DNA of 64,000 nucleotides from assembly GCF_947179165.1 (NCBI RefSeq), contig NC_077247.1:10925501-10989500 (forward strand), given 5' to 3'. Origin of the DNA: Solanum dulcamara. Lineage: Eukaryota > Streptophyta > Magnoliopsida > Solanales > Solanaceae. Under the pieces are notes generated by a model, which saw only the letters and a list, made by a program, of their open reading frames with translations, ran no database searches and was not told where the DNA came from. Within the stretch, counting starts at the first letter, position 1. Each line of letters starts with the position of its first letter. Below, one piece after another: positions 33,955 to 46,105 of the stretch. Position numbers and translations under genes: made by a program.

Positions 33955-36900
33955 TGTTATACCCCATGCTTTTGTATATCGGGACATTTGTTTTGGTTAA
34001 GATTCTCTAAAGTTGCCATGTGATCCATGTTATCAATGACGTTAACAAATGATTCGAAGAAGGTGAGGATGTAATGCCCCATATTTTTCATAGACTAGTT
34101 CTGTGTGAGTAGTGATGGTTGGAAATAGGTTTGGAAGGATTTGAAAGGAGTTGGAGGCCAAATAATGAGTCGTGGTACTCGACCTACTTTCTTAAGCTAC
34201 CAGTTTAGATGTTTTACATAATTAAGCTACTTAAGTATATGTCGAGCTTAAGTGGCAAGGATCACACAGGTTATTAAGGTGAGACTAGATTACGAACCTA
34301 CGAAAAAGAGTAAATAGGTACCTACTTAGAATTAATGGGCTGCATTTTATAAAAAGGGCAAGTAGGTGATGCACCTACTAAGTGGACCACACCAAGACAC
34401 ATGGCAGCAGCTGGTTGGAGAAGGGATGGGATGGACATGTGCCACCCTTGGGGGCTAGACACGTGTAGGGGATGAAAATATGTCACCCTTAGGGGCTGGA
34501 CACATGTTACTCTTAAGGGGTGTGTATATATGTGTAAAATAATGACTAAGAGCTCATTTTTAGCTTATTTTTCTTCTTCCTAACTTAGAGAAAAATAGAG
34601 AAATAGAGGATGAGAGCTTCTGCCATGGCTGCACCAAATAAGCTCCTAAATTGTGGTCCCTAAATTAGTTCTCTAAGGTAATTTCGACCCACTAGGAGGT
34701 GATTAGGGCAGCACGGAGGTTCAATGTGAACCTACAAATTTTAGCAAGTTCAAGAAGCCCACTTCTTAAGGTAAGGTTTGTTCCCCTTTCATATATTTTA
34801 GTAAGGATTTAAACATGTTGTGGAAGTGTATATGTGGGTTGGATATATGAAATTATACATGTTACTATTGAAGGGTGTTGAAGCATGTAGGGGTTGTTTC
34901 GAAGTAAAAAAAGGGTGAATCAATTTTAATTAACGTCGTGGTTGTTGTTGTTATATAAGGATGAAGGAATTAAATGAAATTGAAAGTGACAAACCCCATA
35001 ATTAACTTTTGGGCGTGTAAATGGACAGAATTAAAATTGTTCTAATTGAATTAAGGTTTGATTAGTGTTGCCGTTACTATGGTATTTTTTTAAGGTAATT
35101 TATTTATGTTGGAGGTATGGAAATATAGTTATAGATAAGCATAGGTGATGCTTTTCACAATAATGTTATGCTCCTTTCCGTGTGTTGTAATTTTGCGTGA
35201 AAAAAATTAAAAATCATATTTTGGTGTCGTAGTTTTGGTGGACTATTCAAAACTTGTATTAAACTGATATTAAAGTATTTTTATTGTATATGGATGGAGG
35301 TCGATATTGCTGTCATGTCATTGTTAATATGGCTCATAAACTCGGAAGAAAGCAAGCGTATAAGGTGTCGTATAAGAAGTGTATGTTGTTTGTTGTAAAA
35401 TCTTAGATGTTAATGATTTGAATTGAAGAAGTATGAGGAGAGGTTACTGGGTTGTTATCGTTGGTGTTGGTGTTGTTGTACTAATCGAAGAATAATTGAA
35501 AGTCGGGTTAGGCGAGTTTATAGAGGAAATGCTACCTGATTTCTGTTAAGTTCTTGACTAATCTAAATACTAATCGAGAAGTATGAACGAGGAAATGATT
35601 CCTCTAAGTAATTAGTTGTAGATTCATAAGTTAGAAAGTCATACTTTATTAATAATTGTATTACTTTCGTGTTAAATACGTTAAAGAGGTAACTAAGCAA
35701 GCTTGGTTACGGTTGATCTATAACAGGTATGTAAAGCTTTCCCTCTTTTCTTTTGGCATGTATTAGATATAAGTGATATATGATATGAGCTTTGGGGGTA
35801 ATTCCATTCATAAGCTTCGAGTATGATTCATGACTCTTATTCACTTCTTTACGGTAAAACTCTAAAAGTAGTTGAGTTATTGCCCTTGAGCATTCTATAT
35901 GTTGAATAGTAAATGGATGTATAAGCTCCTATTCCAAGGACTCTACGATTGCAAATGTCTCTAATTCCAAAGATTGTTTAGCATTATCTTGAGACATGTC
36001 TATGATTCATGAGGCTCCATTTGATATGGTCCCTAATGACATTCAGAGGGTACTTGAGACGATTACTATTCTGATCTTCAAATGATAGTTCATTATGATT
36101 TCTCTATTTAGTCTCAGATTATGATTTAATTCGCATATGGTTACTTACTACTCTGCTTGTGTATGTTGTTATTACTTCTTTCACCAAGTCCCGGGCCGGG
36201 TATGTTATCACACGCAATTTACTAGATTATCCACCAAGAATGTTATATAATGACATGATGATGCAATGATATGGTTATGGCACTGAGCCCCATAATGGGC
36301 AGGGTACGGTATACATGTACACGACTTTATTTACCAAGTCCCTTACTAAAGGGTTGGGTACGGTACATGTATATGATGATATGATAATATAATGATACGA
36401 TTATGGCACCGAGTCCCATAATGGGCCGGGTATGGTATATGATAATGATATGTATGATTTGTTTTGGTAAAACACAGGTACAGTGAGTTCTTGATTATCA
36501 TACTTGTCTTCTAGACTCTCTACTTCAGTTATGATCTTTCCTACTGTATTTCATGCTTTACATTCTCAGTAAATATCTTTTACTGACACCCTTCCTTGGA
36601 GGGGCTACATTTTATGTCCGCAGGTACATGTACTAGCTTCGGTGGTCTGCCATCCTAGGATTCCTACTCAGTTATTTAGGGGTGCTCCCTTGTGTCAGAG
36701 CCTAGACTTGTGTTATAAACCCTTTTTTTATGTATACATATGTTTATTCAGAGGTACCCCCATCCCACCATATGACATTGTTAGTACTCTTAGAAGTCAG
36801 TAGATATATGTGTGGGTTGTATATAGATGATGTTCAACGGTGCTAGTATGACTTATATATTAGGATGTTCCCTTTCATAGTAGCAGCCTTTTCGTCTCGC

Positions 36901-37149
36901 ATACATGTATATAATGGGACGACCCCACATGCTATGAAAGACTCGTCGTCTTAGGTACCATGCTACCTATTGATAAGTTATGAATCCTCAGGAGACAGGT
37001 TATGCTAATACATAAATATGTGACAGTTTTGAGATAACATTCTATTTCCTTACTTTCTCAATTATGCGTGGTTTGATTATAGTTAGCAGAGGTGTACACG
37101 AGTGTCCACTTTGTACATCAGTCACGACCTAAGGGGTTGGGTCCTAACA
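33955..37149 (+). mobile_element. 3' LTR of element B
   Basis: About 3.2 kb, starting TGTTATACCCC and ending GGGTCCTAACA. Inner PPT/LTR-start signature at about 34055-34080. Shorter than the 5' LTR partly because of a small deletion near 36235 and the loss of part of the palindromic repeats near 34315. Confidence 0.9.
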
Positions 37150-38721
37150 ATTTCAATCATCTCCTACGTTTGGCGATGTAGTTATTGGATTTGCATTATT
37201 ACTTGCTCTAACCCAATTCGGTGCTCTATACTCATCACAAGACTCAAAGCTCATAAAACAATCAATCCAAATCAAACCAAATCAAAAAGTCTCAAATGGA
37301 CTCTTCTCAATTCATCAATTTTATCTAATCAATTCATTCAACCTATCAATTTCTCAATCATTTATTTAAGAGAAGTTTGTACAATCAATTCTGACACATG
37401 TGAAAATCATTCCCTTGGGTTAAATAGGAAAAATTAAAGGACTATCAAATTCATCAATACTATCATCATGCTCACAGCCCAATCACGATCATGCATTCAC
37501 AAATTCAAGTCTCTAGACTCTATTCTTAAACATATACATTCAATATCCATGAATATGCTATTAGGTTTTATAAAATAAGTAGTTCAAATTATCCGTTCAA
37601 GAAACTAGTTCATAGAAAAACATCAACTTCTCAAAATCAATAAAACATATTAAATTTAAGATAGGAATTATCAAGAACCATAATCATGGGAACTCAATCC
37701 AATTCACAATCAATATATCACAATCATGGGCACATGGAGGAAAAAATTCCATGGTTTAGTTCAAATTTACATACATGGAACTCGAATAACAATTAAAAGT
37801 TGAAAGATGGGAGTGAACACTTGAAACCTCCAATCCTTGCTCTCAAATAAACTAAGTGGTAATGAAGGCTTAGGCATATAGGGTACTGTAAACGGACTCA
37901 ACATAGTCCCAAAACATTGAGGTTTTGATTGGGAAAGGGTCAGAAAATACCAAACCATCCTTCATAAAAATCTATTTTTGGCCATATACAGATCATTTCT
38001 ATGACTCATCAAACTTTGACGAGTTGTACGATCCATCATCCTAGAAACTCTAAAAATTTGAGTGTTTGAATCTCTCATACAATTCACTTCTATAACTCGT
38101 AGACTCTTTGACGATCGTCATCATCACTCGTAGGAATGACTTCACTTTCTGAATTTTTTCTAAGTGTTCAGAGGTTCTACGTCTTATTTCTATGAGTCTA
38201 AGAATTTCTATGAGTCATAATCAAGACTACTGGAAAAGACCTAAAAACTAAAAAAATTCTAAGTATTCAGAGGTTCTATGAGTCGTTTCTACGATTCATA
38301 CAAAACTCTATGAGTCGCAATGCTGATTCATAACTTTTGTTCATCTGATAGCCTCTAGTAAAACGGTCCTAACCTTTTTACTCCAAACTCAAAATAAGGC
38401 TAATTTTGGCATTGAAAGAAGACTCAAAGAAATTTAATTTTATTGGTAATGTAACGCACCACCTAATTCATTATATTTTAGGAGATATGATCATTTGAAG
38501 TTGACCAAAAAAAAGTCTTATATCCAAACTCAATCGGTAAGAAAGATTTCAACTCAACTTTGTGCTAGAGGATTGTTGTGACCTTAATTCACTTCAAATA
38601 CACTTGAAGCACTAAAGAATCAGTCATAACAATTACATTACAATTATAATTATTGGATTCGGGCCTATACGCATACAAAGAATGGTTTGGATCTTAGCAT
38701 AGAAATTTTTGGGGTGTTACA
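37150..38721 (-). mobile_element. 5' LTR of element A, piece 3 (U3 end)
   Basis: Follows the 3' LTR of A from about 10985 to 12523. Ends GGGGTGTTACA, i.e. TGTAACACCCC on the minus strand, and is followed by the right CCTAC duplication. The 111-codon plus frame at 37102-37437 is not a gene. Confidence 0.85.
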
Positions 38722-38726
38722 CCTAC

Positions 38727-40790
38727 TATACCCTACTAGTAAGTAAGCCAACCCATATATAAAACTATAATTAATGGGATTATGGTAGAAACTAAACTCA
38801 AAATAAAAATTCATGAAAATAACAACTGATGAAGATGAAACAAGACAACGATATATATATATATATATAAAAGTCACATCTACAGAGTTGTCGAAACAAA
38901 AGAGTACAAGTTCCAAAAGTGGACCATGGAATTAAAGACTTGTCTCAAAAAGTATAAGACTAGTCATATATATATCGAAGGAGATGGGAAAATCTAGGAT
39001 ATCATATGTTCACCCTCGCCTTCAAAGTCAGACTGTTGCAGGCTTGAATCAATGTTGGTAGCTAGTGCTCAAACTTGTATTACGAAAATATATGCAGAGT
39101 GTTGAATGAGTATCAAAATAATAGGTACTCAGTAGGCATCATAGAATGAATGATCTTAAAAAATAAAAGTAATATAAAAAGTAGGAATTACCAATATAAG
39201 AAGTCAAGGAGTGGAATTCTAAGTAGAATTGCACACGAGTGTAACAAAGAATCTAACTAAAGTAACTACAAGATAACTACACCAAACTGAGGTGCCATAA
39301 GCCCAAAAGGTACACTTGTGTACAGAATTAAATAAAAACCCAAGTACATCTACATAAGCTCAATGGGTACAAAAAATAGCTAAACTACTAGGAATATTAA
39401 ATTATGAATCCAAAACTGAAGAGGCATAGCCCGGACCTCAAATGGCGGATAGACTCCAAGTAACCAATGAATGTCGACTATCCAATGGAGCACAGAACCT
39501 AGACCTCAAACTGAGGATGAATATCGAGGATGTCAATAACAAACTTCAAGTAACCAATAGTAGCAGCCTAGATAAAAAGTCCAAAGCCCCAACCTCAAAT
39601 GGTGCATGAGTCTCAAAGGGGCAATAGATTGTAGCTAAAGTGTATCAACTTCGTAGAGGATACATGGGAAGTTAGCCAAACCTTGAATCTGCAACAATAA
39701 TGGCTGCCAAATTATATCACGGCAACTCATCTTCATAAAATTTTCATGGAACAATATACATCCTCACGTAATCATTCCAACTCTCCAAGCTTGAACCATA
39801 CCCAGTCCAAAGTTGCCAACTGAAACCCAGAATCTCAAATCTCCAACTTATGGGCCAAAAGAAGAGGGAAAAGGGGTATAAGTTTTTCAAAGCTGAGGCA
39901 ACACCTAATCTATGACTGTTACTACCAAACCCAAGTCTACTACATTAATCTATACGGAGCTAAGCCATCCAAGTCAACCTCTGAGTAGGAACAAGGCCTA
40001 AAGGCTCTAAATATCACAAGTCTATGGAAAGAAATACTCTAATCCTAGACTAAGGCCAAACATGTTCTCAAAATTATTAGAAAGTAAGAATAAACTAGGC
40101 CACAAGATATAGGTGATCTCTAAGCAAGTACAACATGCTCACATATTCCTAAATTACCTTAAAGGAACTTAAATCATGATTTCTGCACACAACCAAGCAT
40201 GATCAAGAGCCTAACCTAGAAAAATTCCAACTAATTAACATGATTTCATATAATCAAGATCAATCTAAGGGGAGGGAAGTCATAGCCTACCTTTAGGTTG
40301 ATCACGCGCACTCCAAAATGAAGTCTCCAGAACTCTTTCCTTCTGTATGATCTCGGAATGTTGCAACACTATCAAAAATAAAATCACAATATTAATACAA
40401 TCATTTAGATCCTAAAATCACTTAAAATAGAGATGGCCCAATTTCGGAGTCTTAAATGAGGATGTGGGACCAATGTCAGAAATTCCCTAATTCTATAAGA
40501 AGGTCCTAATTAGCTCCCCAAACTTGTGTCCAAAATGGAACAAAATTTGAGGATGGAAATGTGGGAATCAACACATGTAATAATTCATCATTAAAGCTAA
40601 AGAAATGGGATTACGGTAGCAGCTATAACACGAATTTTACCTTAAATGAAGGTTCCATAGGTTCTAAACACTCCAACATATTCCCATGACAATTTCATGC
40701 AACCTAGGCTTTGAATCACCCAATTTGGAGATAAAATGAGAAAGTTATCACAGTTTGAATGTTTTGAGAGAATAGTTAATCAAGTATTGT
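38727..40790 (-). mobile_element. Continuation of the minus-strand LTR that hosts element A
   Basis: The sequence from TATACCCTACTAGTAAGTAAGCC onward follows the LTR end at 10091-10129 once element A is removed. Minus-strand reading shows LTR-like features: a block near 39090-39130, and AAAGGTAGGCTATGAC near 40290, where sister LTRs carry a splice-donor-like motif. The far end is not sharply visible and I place it near 40.8 kb. A (AT)n run lies at about 38850-38869. No coding potential. Confidence 0.5.
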
Positions 40791-40906
40791 TTTTAAATAA
40801 AAAAACAGACAACAGTGGTCAACCCCTAGTCAATCCATGGTTCACTTGGGATAAGTAATGGTTTTCGAGTGCCGATACATCCAAGGTATAGGCTTGAGGC
40901 CTAACA
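40791..40906 (+). mobile_element. Terminal fragment of a plus-strand LTR
   Basis: The stretch ending CCAAGGTATAGGCTTGAGGCCTAACA matches the ends of the LTRs at 45970 (GGTGTAGGCTCGAGGTGTGACA) and 48579. It is followed by a degenerate primer site, so it is probably a truncated 5' LTR. Confidence 0.6.
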
Positions 40907-40909
40907 AAC

Positions 40910-40924
40910 TTCATATCAGATCAT
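40910..40924 (+). promoter_or_regulatory. Degenerate primer binding site
   Basis: TTCATATCAGATCAT, three or four changes from the initiator tRNA-Met complement, four bases after the LTR end. Position more than sequence supports it. Confidence 0.45.
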
Positions 40925-43650
40925 AGAATTCAAGTGTCCTAGGGAGTCTATGAATCCGTGTCAGTAGGATCTTTTTTATGATTGTGAGGGGCCCACTTTT
41001 ATAAATAAGGGACTATGTACATTTAAGAAAAGTTTACTTTCTTTCAAAATCTAGATTATGCGATATATTTACTCCCTAAGAAACTTATTTAGATTTGTGT
41101 GTTGCTAAAATTCATTTGACTACTCGTCATACTCAAAGTGGTTGAAATAGTAAAGCTCAAATCCTTATTGATAGGTTACTCTCAGATAAAGTGTTTAGAA
41201 GATAAATAGACTGCACAAGGGCTAAGAGAAGCCTATTAGTGTGCTTAAGTCTATTTATTTAAAAGTATGCACCATTATTCATATGAATCATGCATTTGAG
41301 CAAAAGGAAGATGTGCTCTATACTCTATTCTCTGTACCTTGCTCCAGATGTTATCCTTTAGAAAGGAAGTATGTTTTAGGACACTTGGGTAGTATTGACA
41401 CTAGAAGGTTAGTGTGATATACGATGGAGCTAGTAGTAGTAGAAGTGACCAAATTTAGAAGTATACACTTAGATGTGTAGCAATCTAAAGAGCAGTGATG
41501 TTTATTGAGTATAGTATGTTGTTGCAGTCATGTACCCAATAAATTGCTAGTGAGGTCGTATTCCCTTATATGTTGGCTAAGGAGTAATGAGTTTTTTGTG
41601 GTTTCCATGATAGATTGTAAAGTAAGAATGGTTGATTAGGATGAGTTAGAGTATACTTGAACTAGGAAAGGGGTTTATGATAAAGTGTAGTGAATAGGTA
41701 CATAGTACTTAGGTAGTAAAAGGGAGTGTGATGATAGACTATAATTAGAGAGACTATGAGATAAATATTGATTTCTTATCATGAGGTTTAGTAGACTAAT
41801 GTTTCTCAATCTTATCTAGTAGTTGTAAGTCAGTATAATATGCAAGAAGTGTGTTAATGTACATGTTTAGTACTAGTTCCTAAGTTTGAAATTTGATGAG
41901 CATTTTGAAAAAATAGGGATAGCATTATAAGTGTGATACAATTAGTTTTGACACTTGCTCTAGTAGGCTTGACATAGAACATGCAAGAAGTTAAGATTTT
42001 TAACTTTCAAGAACTATGATGTTACAAATATTGTGTATGTGACCCTTAGATGAAAATAGTGACTCATGGCTAAGTCATTGGGTAAGAGGAGGCTTAAGAT
42101 GTGTATTTTAGATAGTATATAGTTGTATGAGGCTTTAAGTTTATGATTTATTATGGGTGCCTAGTTAGTATTCGTAAGTTGCCAATAGTGAAAAAGTTAA
42201 GGTAAACATTATATTTTATATAGTATCTATAAGAATTGGGTCAAAGGGGGTTATGTATAGATAATGATGAGTCTCCCGTTATAGTCTAAGTTTCCTTCAG
42301 TTACGTATAGGTGAACATAGAAGATGAGTGGGGGGAAGAGGTAAGATCATAAGAGTTAGAAGAAGCGGTTATGTCCACTGATAAGAGCAACGATTATAGA
42401 AAGATTATTATAAGATGTAAGAAAGTTATGAGAAGTATCTCATAAGGAAGTCCTAGTAGCGGTTTGGTATCTTCAAGTATAGTATAACAAGATACTTCAA
42501 GTATTCTTGTGTATAGTGATGCCCTCACCGTGTGGAGTATTGTGCTTATAGCTTAGAAAAGTGAATTAGTTTGTAGACTAGGGCGATGACCTTCGAGCAA
42601 AGGAGGAGATTATCAAGTAATTAATCAAAAATGTTTTTTGAGCTTTAGGTAGTGATGAGTGTACCAGGATGAGACATCAATGCTTTTCATCTCAATATAT
42701 TCCTTATATTTCAATTGAGGTGATACCCTATTCAGGTCTTGTGCATCAGCATCATACCCATGGCCCAGACCTATGCACTTCATGTTCATGCTCAGTTCCT
42801 AGAATGAGTGGTAACTTCACTTAGCAATCCCGATCTTATTCTAAGAATCGATGAATTTCTAGTCCTTTGTTATACAAATCATGTTACCTCTTGTATGTTC
42901 TATGATAGATTTATTGAATGAATCTTTCTTATCATCATTTTCTCTAAGCCCTTCCAGTGATTATTTTTTTTAGTCTTGGTAGCAACACTGATGGTAGTAG
43001 TTGAGTTATGGCAGATGGGAGAGAGTGCATGTTTCTTATTATGATAATTGTGGTGTGCTTATTCCATTTAAGGTTATATATGTGGAGAAGGAGGGACATA
43101 AGGTTGTTTTTATATATAATAGGTAGGTAAGAGTATTTGTACACCTCTCAGTAGAAGTTAATGATATTGTGGGTGTAGAAATGCTAAGGAAGACATGAAA
43201 ATTATTAGGTTGTAGTGACTACAAAGAAGCCATAAATAGGCTTGAATGTGTGGTTGTCTTTTTGTGAATGATTGCATTAGGCTATTGATGACTTTTTGTT
43301 AAGAGTTTCAAGTAAGTGTATTAGAGTGGTAAGAAGGAGTAGTATTCTCTAAAGGAAAGTCAGGTATATAACATGAATAACATAGTTCAGATTAGTATGA
43401 TCATCTTATAGGTAGAACCTTGTAACATTTAGTTTGTTTAAACTATGTGAGCACATACATTTAGATGTAGGGTTTGGTCGGAGTTATAAGTTTCGGCAAA
43501 TGAGGTGTTGTATTCAGAAAGAAGAGCGTAGTGGAAAAAGGATGCTGAGCTCAAAAGATATCAGTCATATCGCATAATGCATAGTAGTCCTATTATTATA
43601 TCATGCCCGTAATTCTCTTCCCAAGAGTTATGAGATATTTTGATACAAGT
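40925..43650. other. AT-rich stretch, no recognisable gene
   Basis: The first 80 or so bases look like a retrotransposon leader. The rest shows no gag/pol motif in either orientation that I can recognise, only short chance frames. It may be heavily decayed retroelement interior. Confidence 0.5.
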
Positions 43651-45970
43651 TATAACACCCCATACTATTCTACCCTAGATCAAGTTCAAGAACCAAGAGG
43701 AAGTTTGAAAGAAGTCACTGCCTAGTAACTAGAGTGGGGTCCTACAACAAATAGGAAGTCCTATGAGTCATCGGAGGGAGACCATAGGACCCTCCCACAC
43801 TTATATAAATATGATTTTCTTTCAATCCTCCCTACGAGTGGCTTCTACCGCTCGTAAGAGTTTGTACGGACTGTAGGTGAGGTCGTGGATGAGGCTTAGA
43901 GACTCAGACTCTCTTATGTTCAGAACGAGCCCTTTTGATGATCCCTAGAAGGGTTTATGAACCATAGGAAGTTCATAGAACCCACCCTCTGAACAAACCT
44001 TAGAACGTTTCCTAGAGTTAGTGGGACAGTCCATTATTTGGACTACGACACGTAGGAAGGGTTCGTAGGTCCAACTTCATAAACCCAAAAAAGTCCCTTG
44101 ATTCCTACGAGCTTGGTTTCTATGACCCGTATGTGGGTCTAAGTTCCTTAGAAGGGACTCGTAGACCCAACCCTGTAGATTCCAATGTGCTCCAAAATTA
44201 GACGCCAATTCCTACAAGGAGGACCCTACGGTCCATAGGAAGGGGCCTATAGACAGCCTAGCCTATTTTAATGAAGGGAATTTTGGTCTTCACCTTTTCC
44301 AAACTGAATCTAAGCCATTTTGGGACTAAAATTAGTCCCTTATTAGTACCGAAGGGGTTTTCCTCTCATTAACAATTTAGAAACTTTTGAGAGCAAGAAT
44401 TGGAGAGAAGAAGAAGAGGAAGGGTTCAAGAGTTTCAAGCTAAGTCTTCAATTTTCACTTAGATAATCTTCATTCTAGGTATGTAAAGCTATCATAATGT
44501 TGCACTAAGTTTTCCCTTGTGCCCTACATCGTCATACATTCAATTTAAGCTTTGAGTTTGAGTTTCAAATCTAATGAAGTGAATTCTTGACTGTCTATTT
44601 AATTCCTTGTTAAATTCTAGTATGTATAATGTATTATACTTTGATGAGTTAAATTTTTAAGGTTATGATTCGTGTTTGTATTCACATGAACCCCAGTTGA
44701 GTTTTGCAGTAAATATCATATGCATTGTTTGAGTAAAAAGGATGATTACTTTCACTTTTGAATTAAGTAAGAGTTGAGCATGAGTTGAGTTTCAAGAAGT
44801 CTCTTGATATCTATTTTCAAGCATGAGTATTAATATGTTTTAAACAACTATTTTGAGACTGAATTGAGAAGTTAATGTATGCCTTTAAATGCACTATTGA
44901 GATCAGATGTCACCTATATTTAAGTGAAGAGATGAAATCAGAAGAGATGATATAAGAAAAAATGAGAAAAATAATGTAAAAGTCCAATGAGACTAGATGA
45001 GATATATTCTAAGTATTTCACTCACTTGATGTATATGAGCATAACACGTACAGTATTGAGAAGTGACTTGTGCAAGAGTTATACAACTCAATCCCCATGA
45101 ACTATATATCCAGCATATGATAAGATTGTACCATTCATTCAGGCGACTCCTCATAGTCCCAAAAGCAGACTTTTTATATGGATTCGGTAATGTGACGTCC
45201 CTTACCCTGGAAAGGTATTGAATGACTGTGGCAATGACATTGCTCCGTTGTATCATCACTAGCTTATAAGTGATAGTTTTCAATTCGATAGAACTCCCTA
45301 AGAAGTCAAGTATTATATTTTAATATACTGAGCTGCATTTAGTATTGCATATCTTTTAAAGCATTGTTTTATTATATTGCATTCTTTATTGAGTTGAGAT
45401 ATTTTCATAGTTGAGTACTTCAGTTGATTATTTTAAGTAGGTTTCCTTTCAGCCATTTTACATACCGTACATTTGATGTACTGATGTCATTCGACTTGCA
45501 TCAGTTTATGATACAAATATAGGTATTAGAGATCATCAATAGGTGCATCATTGAGGATCTATCTTCTCTAGTTTTTGGTGAGACCTCTTTACATGCAAAT
45601 GAGCTCCTATTTTATCAGTTTTCTTTCATTATGTTAGTTCTTGTGAGGTAATCGTGGGCTTGTCTTGGCCCATTCTTAGTAATTAGTAGAGGTCTCATAG
45701 ACTGAGTAGAATGGAGTCATTATGAGTTTTTCAGAGTCTATTTTAAACTTCGACATTCATTATTGAATTATGAAATTAGGTTATATTTTATATGAGTACT
45801 TTAATTTATTGTTTAAATATTGATGAGATTTTTTGTAAATGCACACTTGAGCTAATTATTTATTGAGTTTAGTCTTTGGTGAGTGAGTTAGCTAGGCCAA
45901 GGGTTTGTTTGGGACCATCAACGCTTTCCAATTACCATCCACATCCAAGGTGTAGGCTCGAGGTGTGACA
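43651..45970 (+). mobile_element. LTR, plus strand (family with GGTGTGACA end)
   Basis: Starts TATAACACCCC and ends GGCTCGAGGTGTGACA, about 2.3 kb. It contains CTAGGTATGTAAAGC at 44476, a block around GTACTGATGTCATTCG near 45477, and an end block shared with 46106-48579. No primer site follows, and only about 135 bp separate it from the next LTR. Confidence 0.7.
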
Positions 45971-46105
45971 AAAGCATTTGAGGTAATACTTTTTTCCATG
46001 TATCAAATTCAGTATCTGTTTAGTTCCTCTATTACATTTGTGCCATGTGTATTTTCCTAGCTTGTTCATCATTCGAGGATGAATGATCCCAAGGGGGGGA
46101 GATAT
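45971..46105 (+). other. Residual interior with pre-LTR hairpin and polypurine tract
   Basis: Only the 3' untranslated end of an element remains: the hairpin ATCATTC / GAATGAT (46068-46074, 46081-46087, 6-base loop) and the purine tract AAGGGGGGGAGATAT up to the next LTR. All coding DNA is missing. Confidence 0.75.

Larger units (their letters stand above)
25540..37149 (+). mobile_element. Tekay/Del-type retrotransposon B, complete ends, inserted in A
   Basis: 11.6 kb plus-strand element with LTRs of about 3.2 kb (25540-28794, 33955-37149) and a 5.2 kb interior with gag, protease, RT, RNase H, integrase and chromodomain, all broken. Flanks share ATTT (25536-25539 and 37150-37153), consistent with a 5-bp duplication with one base changed. 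LTRs agree at roughly 93% by eye over the 230 or so bases after 25680, so it is the youngest of the three nested elements. It interrupts the LTR of A between the matches of 10975 and 10985. Confidence 0.85.
10130..38721 (-). mobile_element. Tekay/Del-type retrotransposon A (complete ends, nested host)
   Basis: Minus-strand element bounded by CCTAC at 10125-10129 and again at 38722-38726, a perfect 5-bp target duplication. LTRs lie at 10130-12523 (3') and, in three pieces, at 17563-17868, 25002-25539 and 37150-38721 (5'). The pieces add up to about 2.4 kb, matching the 3' LTR. The internal region of about 5.0 kb (12524-17562) encodes decayed gag-protease-RT-RNase H-integrase. Two later elements sit in its 5' LTR. 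By eye its LTRs agree at only a little over 80% in the first 200 or so bases from the U5 end, so it is the oldest of the three nested elements. Confidence 0.85.

Noticed and set aside
37102..37437. 111-codon open frame
   Set aside because: It crosses the boundary between the LTR of B and the LTR of A, so it was formed by the insertion.
38850..38869. (AT)n run as a functional site
   Set aside because: Simple microsatellite in an LTR, common in AT-rich plant DNA.
44993..45283. 96-codon minus-strand frame
   Set aside because: Inside an LTR, antisense to it, no motif.
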